From Monosporascus cannonballus (lineage: Eukaryota > Ascomycota > Sordariomycetes > Xylariales): 64,000 bases of DNA. Below, one piece after another: positions 36,114 to 47,345 of this stretch (positions within the stretch are counted from its first letter, which is position 1; each line of letters opens with the position of its first letter). Made by a program: the position numbers and the translations under genes. A model generated the notes under the pieces. The model had not been told where the DNA came from. It worked only from the letters and a program-made list of their open reading frames with translations, and searched no databases. The stretch covers positions 120,609 through 184,608 of the forward strand of contig QJNS01000155.1 of the NCBI GenBank assembly GCA_004154925.1. Direction: 5' to 3'.

Positions 36114-37232
36114 GATTGTCGGAGCATTTCTGTTGCAGCCACCGTGGTGCTAATTCTTGAAATGATACGTACCCGGGTTTTGCGGCCTGCTCAGATTTCC
36201 CTTCAACCTTTTTCTATCATATATCGCACGGCAACATTATCACGAACCCCGAGATTAGGCGCTTGTATCTTACACGAGTGAATAAAGTACCTTGCATAAA
36301 TTCTGGCAAGCAGGAACGGTTGCGTCTTTCAATGAATAGCCTAGGAATGGGAATAAACGTGCTTCTTAAGTTCCTAATGGTGATACGCAGATGTAATGAT
36401 GCGATGCCTGGCTCGGAGACTTAATTCAACGATTTGGTTCCCCAACTCAATGCGCGTATTGGCTGTATAGCATATTATCAAGAAGGGAGCCCTATCAAAG
36501 AGCCGATAAAATGCCCAAACCAGCAGAGGGGGTGGGGTGGACTTAAGGTGGTCAAGATAGAGATCCGAAGTGCGACTTTAGCTGGTGTCGATCTCAGTTT
36601 ATGGCTTCAAAGTCTTGATAGCTGCTGACTTGAAGTCATTTCGTTAGTCGAGGTTAGGGCAGAGACAAACCCCCTTGTCCTTCGTCAAGCCGTACAAGGC
36701 TGCGCATTAGTGTATAACAGATATACTAATGAAGTCTGAATGCTAGATCTACTCCTTATTCTCGGAAATGTAAACCGAGATCCTGGTTTCGTACAGCTCA
36801 TTAATCCGCTAGTTTCCATCAAGTCCGCCAACTTTAAGTTACAGGCCAAGCTGCCATCCGGTCCGCATGTTATGTCTTGGCTTGGAATCCATACGACGTC
36901 GAGGACGAAATCAAATCGGCACTTCCAACGTTATCAGACTTTTACTCAATTCAGAATATTTACAGCTTTATATGAGTGAGTCTAGTGTCATTTTGCCTGT
37001 GTATTCCTAGCACCGCAGGAAACGTTACCTCAGAAGCAGCCGGGAATAATACGCATTTAGGGGCTTCCAACGCATCATCATAATCACACTACCGAATTGG
37101 GCTTGACGCAACGAAACACGGTTTGCAGTAACATGCAAGATCTCGATCGTAAAATACGGGCTTTCCAAACTCTAGTCTGCGAATCTTGTTACGAGAGTAG
37201 CGGCCCATGAACTACCCCTTATAGTAGCCCTT
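36114..37232. other. Stretch between transposon copy A and the MFS pseudogene
   Basis: Normal composition resumes directly after the right inverted repeat. No gene or repeat was recognised in about 1.1 kb. Confidence 0.45.
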
Positions 37233-38070
37233 CTAGTTGCAGACAGCCTTAGTCTTCCTCTCCCCGTCAACCGTCGATATCACCGCGATACTCGAGCCCT
37301 TATTAAGCGTGGCCAACATATCTTCTTCAATAAATGCTGCGGCGACCAATGCGAGTAGCGAAAACGCCGCCACGGGTGCGAAAGCGAATTGTGGACCAGT
37401 GGCATCATCCGGTGGGGCGTTGGTGGTGATGGAAATCAGGGTTCCGTTCATTTCGGTGACATTATCGTCCCGAACTAGCTCCCTTGGGAAGAAGCGTATG
37501 ACTTTCATATGCCTGAGCCCAACGATATGGGCATGATACCCGCAACAACTCCGATCATATACTCAACGACGGTTCAGGCAAATGCCACTAATGGAATGAC
37601 GCTGAGAAGAACGCAAGGGTGCCCTACAATCGTCGTCCAATAGGACTTGGCAGTCATTTCCGCGATTACACCGCCGCCTAGCGGCCTTGCGAGCATCACA
37701 GCAGTGTTCGGGAGGAGCCTGAGGGACGAAGTAAATGCCGAAGATCCATCGCCGCCAGGAAGAACAGCGCGATAAAGCATAGCACCATCATCTCAGCGGC
37801 GATACCGAAGAAGTTGGCCCCGTAAGCCGCCAGCCGGGGTGGGTGGAAGATGGCACGGCCGGGCGCGAGTGGGTGCGATGCAACTTTCATCTCGATCAGT
37901 ATGAGGATCGCTAAGAGGACCGGACCTAGACCTAATGGCACGATGATGATGGTATTTGACCGTCCGTCGTTGCTGCCGTTGGCAAGGCCGAATATGAGTA
38001 AGAATACGGCATAAACCAGCGCAAGAGCACACAGGAAGTCGATAGGCACGAGGTTTCCCCTCCAGTGCGT
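37233..38070 (-). pseudogene. Truncated major facilitator superfamily transporter pseudogene
   Basis: Minus-strand fragments resemble the C-terminal half of a fungal 14-helix MFS drug/general substrate transporter. The first fragment (38049-37696) has hydrophobic helices VYAVFLLIFGLANGS and LGPVLLAILILIEMKVASHP, then HPPRLAAYGANFFGIAAE. A second fragment in another frame continues with GGGVIAEMTAKSYWTTIVG to VLLSVIPLVAFA near 37,580. A third reads TLISITTNAPPDDAT near 37,430. The frame changes twice and the N-terminal helices are missing: upstream sequence already belongs to the DUF3632-like remnant. It cannot make a working transporter. The family call rests on helix pattern and familiar segments. 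Confidence 0.65.
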
Positions 38071-38096
38071 GTGACCTGTCTCTGTCTATATCCAGT

Positions 38097-39240
38097 TTAT
38101 GCTTGAATTAACTCATGTATCAACGCTGTAGATTCTGCAGCCAGTTGTCTTACTTCTTCGGGCAGTTCGTCATTGCGCGGCTCTTGATCAAACCTTCGAC
38201 GCCAAAATCCCACCGAGCGCTGCACAACGATGTACCCGGCACCTGTACTCAAGGGAAGTCGTCTCCCCTCACATCTAAGCTATCTAGGGTGCTCTGTGGG
38301 ATTTCGTCGTCGTACCGCTGCTTGTACATGGTCTCCCGGCGATCTACATCCAGACGGCAGCCACGGTCAGCAGGAGCCCGAGCTGCGTCAGGCGGTGTGC
38401 TTCGTTTTGCTCGCTGGGGTCGACGATCTCTTCCTCAATGGCCGTTCTGAGCGCCCGCACCCGGTACAGCGAAAATGGAGCGAGCCCGCTTGCCGTCAGA
38501 CGTGCGGCGAAGGCATTGACGTTGGCCGAGACCTGCTGTTCCGGGAGCGTCCAGCCGACGCCGCAGCCGCAGCCGGTGTTCCACGTCTCGCAGGCGCTGG
38601 GGCCCAACATGACCAGGTCGCTCCACGCCGTCCCCGTCTCCAAAATCCAGTTGCGATTCAGCGGCATCGTCATCGGGGACGGCGGGGCAGGGTCCGGCCG
38701 CGCCTTCAGGGCTCGGACGAGCTTGTTTTGCCGGCCCTCGTCAGCCCACGGGATGCGCCTCGCAGCATGGAGCACGCCGTACCAGAACTCCCAGAGCTGA
38801 AGCTCTGTTGATGGAGAATCAGTTACGTCGCCGTTGGGTTCCGGAAAATCCTCTTCGGCTCCCAGCGTGAGAATGAGAAGTAGCAATTGCTTCGTTGATT
38901 CCCTTGGTAATAACCGATATAGCTACATTCGTCGGCTCTAGTTTACGGAGTCGTCCCCTCACATATGGACCTCCTCCACAAAAACTCCCCGACGCTGGCT
39001 TGACAGCGTGACCACAATTTCCTGGGATTGCTTACTATCTCAAGCGCCATTTCTAGGCTATGATAACTTCGTTGGTCACGAGCGATCATTTCTTCCCTGT
39101 ATAGTGCTCTGCCTTGGCCCGCAGTCGAGTATGTCTGCTCAATAGGATCTGCAAGCCTCGCAGCGGCCGTCACCGCGTCTGTCTCGCCGATTAAGTAGGA
39201 GTCTAGGATTTCGGTGTCGCCGGAGAATCAACACCGCATC
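38097..39240 (-). pseudogene. DUF3632-like fungal protein pseudogene
   Basis: Minus-strand reading begins around EILDSYLIGETDAVTAA near 39,200 and continues with ARLADPIEQTYSTAG. After a break it resumes as the longest intact stretch (38886-38344), with WEFWYGVLHAARRIPW, then WNTGCGCGVGWTLPEQQ and NAFAARLTASGLAPF. That order and those phrases match my memory of the DUF3632 family of fungal proteins, whose function is unknown. A TAG interrupts after LTVAAVWM at 38344. The C-terminal part (VGFWRRRFDQEPRNDELPEE) then follows in another frame to a stop at 38097-38099. An upstream TGA and the absence of a clean start add to the case for decay. Confidence 0.6.
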
Positions 39241-39932
39241 TTCCCGATCCCGTCGATCTTGGCTGGTTCATCAACTTTGTCGTCCTCAGCGATCCTGATC
39301 ACTGCCTCCGTCTTTCCTTCTCCCGCCGCTGCAATGGGTATAGGCAGTCGGATCCAACTGGGACGGCGGTTTCTATTCCGAATATTCCGATGACGCCCTC
39401 TGGGGCCTTTGCTCCTTTTCTGTCATTGTGATATGTAGATGGAGTCTGAGGACTAGTTCTGCCCAGCACTCCGCATAGTTCAGTGCTTATAGTCGACTGT
39501 CTCGAGGCGGCCCATTGGATGCAGTCGTCGTCGCTCTGTTCCCTACGGACAACCTAAGGATGCCATGTCACTCAGGTCAGGCAGATCTCCATCAGCAGTA
39601 TTGTGCCGCATCGTAAGCCCTCTCGAACCTCTGGTTAACCGGCAATCGGCAGGGTTGCCCACTCGTCTAATTCAAATTCGCGTAGCTATGGTGAAACTAT
39701 CCTGGAGCTGGCCGCCTGTTCTTGTGGCGTTAAGATTCGGCCAGCGTTTATGGGTTGGTGGAGCAATTACGCTAGACGTGGCTATCCTTAGAGTTGAGAA
39801 CGATAGCTGGTACACACGGCCATACCCTGTGGTTCCGTCCGCTCTCCACTAGACCCGCAACATAGGGCCAGATTGTTGTAACCGTGAAATAAAGTGCCAC
39901 AGATCGACTTTCGCGCTTATGAATAAAGACCC
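39241..39932. other. Stretch upstream of the DUF3632-like remnant, unresolved
   Basis: Minus-strand frames near 39,260-39,330 look mildly coding-like (TEAVIRIAEDDKVDEPAKID) but are cut by stops and lead into the pseudogene. Nothing else was recognised before the transposon end at 39,935. Confidence 0.35.
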
Positions 39933-39934
39933 TA

Positions 39935-39984
39935 GAGCAGTACACGTACCAATGCACACCCCCCCATTTGCACACCCTAGCTGT
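39935..39984 (+). repeat. Left terminal inverted repeat of the pogo-like element
   Basis: Begins GAGCAGTACACGTACCAATG just after a TA and pairs with 47,292-47,343 over about 50 bp with few mismatches. Confidence 0.85.
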
Positions 39985-40878
39985 CCCACAACTAATAACA
40001 CCTTCCTTTTTACAACATCAACAACTTAACCAATTATTATCGGAATTACTTTAAACTTCGAATATGGATTACGATCGCAAATATCGACTTGCTCGAACCG
40101 GAATAAACGTGGAAAGCGGCCTTTCGAAGAAACGCGCAGCCTTTAAATAAGATATTAATCGAACCACTTTAATACGAAAGATATAAAAACAATAGAAACG
40201 TTATAAAGCTTAAGAAACGCAATAACGCTTAATACTTTCCGAAAAACGCTTCCTAGCTTTATGGATTAAGAACGAAAAAGCTACTAGGCGTTTTCCGACA
40301 AAGATTAAAGTTTTTAATTTTGTTTCATATATTTTAAAAGTTTGTAAGGATATAACGGATGTAAAAAAACATTAGATCGACAATTTTTTATATCGTAATA
40401 ACGATATATTACTTAAAGATTTACGTACTTTCGAATCTTCCTAAATTAAGAAAAATAAATTATCAAAAATTACAACTTTTTACGAATTTCTCGACCGCAA
40501 GATCGACAATAAAAACGTTAAGCCTAAGAATATTATCAACCTAAACGAAAACGACGTTTAGAAAGGCGAATCCAGTACAGATAAAGTCCTAGGAAACGTT
40601 TTACGCAAAAAAGCCGAAATTAAGAAATTCGAATTTACGGCCTGAATATTTGTTCTTGAAAATATATGCGGGAACGGCGAAAGGTTATTAGTATTTATAA
40701 TCTTTATAGGGGAATCGCTTTAAGCCTAATAATACTCAAATATAATTATTTCTTACATATATAATAATATACCGTCAGGCTGGAACAACTTAAGAATAAC
40801 TATACGATAACTTTGCGAAATTTTATAGCTAGAAACGTAAATTAAAAACGAATAACGTATCCTTATTTTAAACGGCAA

Positions 40879-41068
40879 TGTTACAGGCTAGAGCCTATAG
40901 GGCAGCTCGGGCTTACGGAGCGAGCTTTTTAGCCCGAGCTCACCCATATATATATAGGGAGCAGCCATCTTGCTGGTGGCTAGCTGTTTTTCCCCTTTCC
41001 TTCTTATCTTAAATATAAACCTTTATTAGGCCGTACCTCCGTTTAACTTATATATCGTACCCGTTATA
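40879..41068 (+). repeat. Left LTR (190 bp)
   Basis: Begins TGTTACAGGCTAGAGCC and ends CCCGTTATA. It is collinear with the right LTR and differs almost wholly by C-to-T and G-to-A transitions, most of them in this copy. Confidence 0.9.
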
Positions 41069-44000
41069 TATATTCAAGGTTACAACTTATTATAGCTTCT
41101 AGGAAATTAGGTAAAAGCGAAACGTTTCTCAAAGATATCCTGGTTATAAATAATAAACTAAAAAGAATTTTACAATAAGGAAATTATAAAATAATATAAC
41201 CGACGAAACTATAAACAAGCTTACGGCATTAATCTTGTCCGGAACCATTAAGAAAAACTTATAATACCAGTCGTTAATAAATATGTTTCAAAAACTTAAT
41301 ATATAGCAAAAGAAATTTACTAAATTAATTCTTAGCCGTAATAAAACGATAAATAACTTATTTAACTGGATAACGGAAGTAAAAAAATACCTTTTTACGA
41401 AAGCGGCAAAAAAAAACCTTTATAAAACAGGACCCGCTTTGCCAAAAACTTATGGTAGGCCCGCCGCTTAATAATACGTTCGCAAAAGCGAATCGTAAAC
41501 CTATAAAATGGCCTTTATAAGATGGGAAATAAAAAATATTCCGTTCGTTTTTTATTATGCTTCGTACGAAAATAAAAAAAAACCGGTTTATTTCCGGTTC
41601 TCTTATAACAATTTACTTAGGTATTATAATATTTATATTTACCGAAAAATAATTGCGACTTAATTATTAATTCGAAATAAAAAAATTACGAAAGGATTTC
41701 GACGTCGATAATTTCTTTTTTTATAAAAAAAATAATTCAAAAATAAATAAACGATATATTCCGTTAAGAAATAATTATAATATATAAAATAAAGTAATAA
41801 TTAACGGTTTTAAAATTATTTATTGGATTTTAAATTTAAATTAGCCGAATATAAAAGTTTAACATAATCCTTAATAATTAAAGTAATTTTCTTAAATGCC
41901 GATATTAATATGTAATTTTATAACGTATTAATTGCGAAAAATATGCTTTACGATAATTATAACCGTTAAATACATAAAATACAAAAAGTAATTAATTATT
42001 TAAAAATTTTATCCGATTATTATATAGATAAAAATAACAATTTGGTATTCCGGTAAAAAGAATAAAACGGTTAATTAATAATAATATATTAATTAAACTA
42101 GTAAATCGGCTTAAATAATAAATATTTAAAAAGATATGCTTATAACGGATATCGCGTAATTAATTATATTAATGTTTAAATTTATAAATTAATAACGGGG
42201 TAATCGAAAAAACCGATCCGGGGGTAGCCCGGAATAGGGCTCGGATAATTGGCCTTATGCAAAATAGTTTTCCGATAACGAAGTAAAAGTTCGGAAACGG
42301 AAAGGGTAATGTTTCCATTACGCCGTTACGAATTATTCGAACTGGGAATACCTTAAATATAAATCTGCAAAGCGGTTTTATTCGGTTAAGACGGAAATTA
42401 CGATTTGGATAACGAAAATTTAAAAAAATAACTTTTATTAAAAGTTGTTAATAAAGAAAAAATATAATAAAGGAAAAATTATAAAAAATTAATAATAAAT
42501 TAAATAATATTTATTTCATATTAAACGCTTTAATTAATAATATTATATATATAAATGTTTTAATTAATAACAAATATATTTAGTATTTTGTATCTAATAA
42601 GCAATTAATCCGTTATTTAAAGTTATAACGTATATTTATTATATTTTATTGGTTAAAGTTAACGAAAAATAATAAATTTATAATAATTACGATTTAAAAA
42701 ATTATTTACGTTAACGTAAATTTGGACGGCCGTTTTAAACGAATCTGAGAATATATAATTAAGGACTTATTTTGCCTTTTTATTTTAAAAAAACCTTAAA
42801 TAAAATATAATAATATTATATATAAGGCGAAATAACGGTTTATCCGTTTTGCGAATAACATTATTGCGCTTATATTATGCGAAAAAAATAACTTAATAAA
42901 AAGCTTAAAAACCGCTTAAAAAGGCGGTTATAAAAATATAAAAAAGCCCGCCTAATAACGGCTATAACCTTTGCGACAATAACGCGGCAAAGCCGTTATA
43001 GGAAAAACAAAATATAGTTATTTACAATCTTTATAAAAAATATTAATAAGGCCTTAAAAATAAAGCCGTAATTAATCTCCAAAAATATAACGAAACGTTT
43101 TTTTAAGAAAATACGGAAATTTCGAAATTTTTTTACAAATAACAAAAATTCGTTATTATTACTTTATTATAATAATAGCGATATAGCGATAAACTTAAAA
43201 ATAAATGTTTCGGATTAAAAAAAAGTAATTCTATAAGGACCCCTATACGGGATATTAAGGGAGAAATTATTAGTTTTACGTAAAATATTTATAAACCTAT
43301 TCGATAAAAATTGAATTCGGGCTAATAACTTTTTTGCAAATGCTCCGATATTATTTGTAAAAAAACTTAACGAGGGTTTACGGTTTTGCGTAAATTATAA
43401 AAAGTTAAATAAGATTACGAAATAAAACTGTTTTTTTTTTTCGTTAATAAAAAAAACGTTACAAATTTTATTATAAGCCCGGTAATTTACGAAATTCGAC
43501 GTTCGAACGGCCTTTTACCGGTTACGTATTTACCAAGAAAATAAATGGAAAATTACGTTCCGTATATATTTCGGGTTTTTTAAATAACTAGTATACTTAT
43601 TCGGCTTTAGCGGTATACTAACTACCTTTTAGCGTTATATTAATACTATATTAAAACATTACCTTAATAACTTTTGTTTTACGTATATGGATAATATATT
43701 AATTTATTCGTCCGATTTTCGAACTAATTATATAACTAAGGTTAAGTTAATATTCCGTTATTTGGCAAAGGTAAGATTAAAGCTAGACCCGGATAAATAC
43801 GAATTCGTAATCCAGAAAACGAAATACCTAAAATTTATTATCGAAATAAAAATAAGCTTAAAAATTAATCCTAAAAAGATAACTATTATTCGGGAATAAA
43901 AGGCCCTTATTAACGTAAAAAGGGTTAGAAATTTTATCGGGTTCGCCAATTTTTATCGAATCTTTATAAAAAATTTTAACGGGATAACGGCTTCTTTTTT

Positions 44001-46250
44001 ACGACTAATTCGGAAAAAGACCTTTTTCCGCTAAAAGAATAAAAAGTAATAGGCCTTTAACTAATTTAAAAATTTTTTTTATTACAGCGCTTATCCTTAC
44101 GTATTAGGACCCCGAGAAAAAAACAGTAATAAAGGTAAATTATTCCGGCTGAGCAGTTGGAAAATGCTTGTTTTAATTTGATTTATTAAAGTATTTACGA
44201 CCAATTACGTACTTTTTAAGAAAATTATCGTTAATTAAATATAATTACGAAATATATAATAAAAAGTTATTAATTATTATTAAAACGTTGGCGGAATAGA
44301 AAAAAAAACTTTAAAAGTTAGCTAACTTTTTTACGATCTTAATAAATTACGCAAACTTTTAATACTTTATAAGTATCAGTAAATTTATTAAAAAGTAGAT
44401 TTAATAAACCAGCTTTTTATCCGCCTTTAATTTCGTATTTAAATATTGCCTTAATAAATTAATAAACCGATCCGATACTATATTTTATAAATTACAAAAC
44501 GTATTTTGCGGCAAAAAAAATGCTAGGCTTAAAAAACGAATAACCCGGCTAATTAAAAAAGAATAATTATTTAACGAACCGACGCGGATTCAGAAGGTTT
44601 TAATAGCCGCAATTTACCTAAAGCAAGGCAATAACGAACGACCGGTTATACCCCTTAGCAAAAAAGTATTTTTCGAAAAAAACCTTTAAAAAATATAGGA
44701 CTTAAAAGTTATTAAAAATAAAATTTTAAGTATGGCATACGCCGCCGTGACCCAGAAACTACGTAATTTTCCCCCAGCTATAAGCGTGGTAAAACTTTTT
44801 ATAACGGAATACTTTTTCGACCCCAGAGGTCTTTTACAATTTAAAAAACGTACTTGGGTCCCTGTTTAGGAGCCGCTCCGGACGTCATTAATTTAACGGG
44901 TATACGACTTCCATATTACCGGCCACCCAGAAAAAGACGCTACGTTAGCAATATTAATCCGTAATCATTACTGGCCGGGACAGGCTTAGGATGTGCGCCG
45001 TTTCTGCCGTAATTACGACGTATATAGCAGATCGTACGTATGGAAAAAAACGAAAAAAAGGTTATTACGGCCCTTACCTATTCCAGACCGATTTTATTCA
45101 GATTTTTCGGTAAACTTTATGGTCGACTTACCGGTAAAACAAAAGGGGAATTTCCGTTTTCTTATAATATTTTACGATTATTTAATAAAAACAGTTATTT
45201 TAAAACCGATACTTAGTATAAACGTAAAAGCGTACGTTTAACGCTTTATTATTTGCTATTAAAAATATTACGATTTTCCTAAAAAATTAATATTCGATAA
45301 GGGGAGTAACTAAACGAACAAATTCTGGACCTACTTATATAACCTAATAAATATATAATAATAACTTAATATATCCTTTTACTCCCAAACGGACGGAATT
45401 ACGGAAAAAGTTAACCAAAAAATTTTCGCGTATTTCCGTTATTTTATAAATTACGCATAATATAACTAGGTCGAACTCTTATCGGCAGTACAGCTAACCT
45501 TTAACGGCAGGAACTTCTCATTAAAGGTAAACCCTTTTTTCCTAACTTACGGGTACGATATAAAGCCCATTAGCGAAATACCTATAACCCTCTAACCAAC
45601 CCCCGAAGCGGAAAAGGTTATTAATTTCGTTAAAAGGTTACGAAAAGGTACGGAATTCACATAAGCTGCTATAACGTCGGTCCAAGCCCGGATAAAGCAA
45701 TTAGCTAACGCCTTTAAAAAGCAAGTACCGCATTTCGAAATAAAAAATCTAATATAACTAAACCTGAAAAACGTAATTATTCCGCAATTATCTAAAAAGT
45801 TATTTTGAATATACGCTAAATATAGGGTTACCGCGATTACGCCGCATAATACCGTAAAACTAAACGTACCGTCAGGGATATACCCGAGATTCGACGTGGA
45901 CCTCCTAAAGCTAACAGCAAGGGACCCGTTATTTAGCCAGATCCTAGATAACAGCCAACCGCTACCGATATTGTCAAAAAAAGAGGAAAAAAAGTATGTA
46001 ATAAAACGCATATTAAGGGCCAAAAAGAGCTGTTCGTAAAGTAAGCAGGCTATGCCAAACCGGTATGGGAATTACGTAATAGCTTCGAAGATACAGCTGC
46101 CCTTAATAACTTCGAGAGGTTATTCGGAAACGGAAACGGGGTCGGCAAAAACGTAAGGGCACGAATAGGGACAAAAGGGAAAAGGTATAAGCAAAGCCGC
46201 CGCCGCTTCGCCGCAGCCTCGTCACTCCCTAAGGGCGAGGAAAGGGGTGA

Positions 46251-46440
46251 TGTTACAGGCTAAAGCCTATAGGGCAGCTCGGACTTACGGAGCGAGCTCC
46301 TTAGCCCGAGCTCACCCATATATATATAGGGAGCAACCACCTCGCTGGTGGCTAGCTGTTTCTCCCCTTCCCTCCTCACCTTGAATATAAACCTTTGTTG
46401 GGCCGTGCCTCCGTTCAACCTACGCATCGTGCCCGTTAGA
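46251..46440 (+). repeat. Right LTR (190 bp)
   Basis: Begins TGTTACAGGCTAAAGCC and ends CCCGTTAGA. It is preceded by the polypurine tract and followed by GGTAA. Confidence 0.9.
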
Positions 46441-47291
46441 GGTAATACTACTTATATATTAGTTCTCTTTATATTTTTCTGCTATATATTCAAAATATAA
46501 CCAATATATATACCTTTATATACCTCCTACTTAACGTAACTGTTAAACCTTATAATATTTCCTCATTAAAATACTATTATTATCTTAATATCCGTAAGTA
46601 ACAATTTTATAATACGTTCGTACCTATATTAAAATAAAAATTTCTTAATACTTATTACGACGTTTCCTTAAAGGCCTTTATCTTATCCAATATCCGGTTA
46701 AACTTTTTCCGGGCGGGAATTATATTATTCGACCCTAAAAAGGTTTTATCAAACCTAAGGCTAATTAATATCAATCGTTGGCCGGCTACTTCCAAGAAAA
46801 AGAACCGTTAGAAGCAATCCCAAAACGTATTTTTCATCCCGAAATAAAGCCATAACATAAAACGCCAGTTTAAGAAACTAAAAAACAAACTGGATAAAAT
46901 TAAACGTAACTTTAGGACCCTAATTAATCAAGCTAGGAAGATTATTAATCTCCAGATCGTAGAAATCGCGAGCTTAAGGTATTAACTTCGCGAAAAAAAA
47001 AAACTTCGAAATAAAAGCTTTAACGCCCGTATCCAGGAAAAAGGTTAAGATAACGGACCCTAATAGGCGTTACGCAAAGTGGCAGAATATATAGGAGTCT
47101 AGGAATGGCCTTAAAGGGCGGCAGGCGGAGTTGACCGCCAAGAGGAAGTTCTTCAACGCCATAGCGAAGGATTTCCCTAAATCTCATGATAACCATGAAG
47201 CTCTCGGTGTAAGTTATCATAAAAGAGCCACTTCTGTATGAATAGCTAGTGAATTAGGCTGTAAAATAACAATTTGTTCTCCGGGGTGGGC

Positions 47292-47343
47292 CCAGCTTAG
47301 GGTGTGCAAATGGGGAGGGTGTGCATTGGTACGTGCACCGCTC
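47292..47343 (-). repeat. Right terminal inverted repeat of the pogo-like element
   Basis: The reverse complement begins GAGCGGTGCACGTACCAATG, followed on the plus strand by TA at 47,344-47,345. Confidence 0.85.
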
Positions 47344-47345
47344 TA

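Larger units (their letters stand above)
40879..46440 (+). mobile_element. Chromodomain-type Ty3/gypsy LTR retrotransposon (RIP-mutated), nested
   Basis: 5562-bp element bounded by 190-bp LTRs and by GGCAA/GGTAA (40,874-40,878 and 46,441-46,445), a 5-bp duplication differing by one C-to-T change. Relics follow gypsy order. A gag-like stretch lies near 41,300-41,520. Reverse transcriptase has YMDNILIYSS at 43,684, where YxDD has become YMDN. RNase H lies around 44,050-44,450. The integrase zinc-finger region runs from about 44,910 to 45,030 (NHYWPG, then FCRNYDVYSR), with core FYSDFSVNFMVDLP near 45,090. The 3' end encodes a chromodomain-like AGYAKPVWELRNSFEDTAAL at 46,037-46,100, as in chromoviruses. 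A purine-rich tract, GGCGAGGAAAGGGGTGA, precedes the right LTR. Stops and frameshifts throughout make it inactive. Confidence 0.9.
39935..47343 (+). mobile_element. pogo/Fot1-like DNA transposon split by a nested LTR retrotransposon
   Basis: The ends are inverted repeats of about 50 bp starting GAGCRGTRCACGTACCAATG, each flanked by TA (39,933-39,934 and 47,344-47,345), the target of Tc1/mariner-pogo elements. Without its insertion the element is about 1.84 kb, close to Fot1 size. A coding relic starts at ATG 40,064 (MDYDRKYRLAR). It goes on through a helix-turn-helix-like stretch to ALWIKNEKATRRFPTK near 40,260-40,310, as in CENP-B/pogo DNA-binding regions. After the insertion the C-terminal relic reads LSNIRLNFFRAG near 46,690, like the usual SNIRSGFxATG segment, and runs to about 47,220. 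Many stops show it is dead. Confidence 0.8.
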
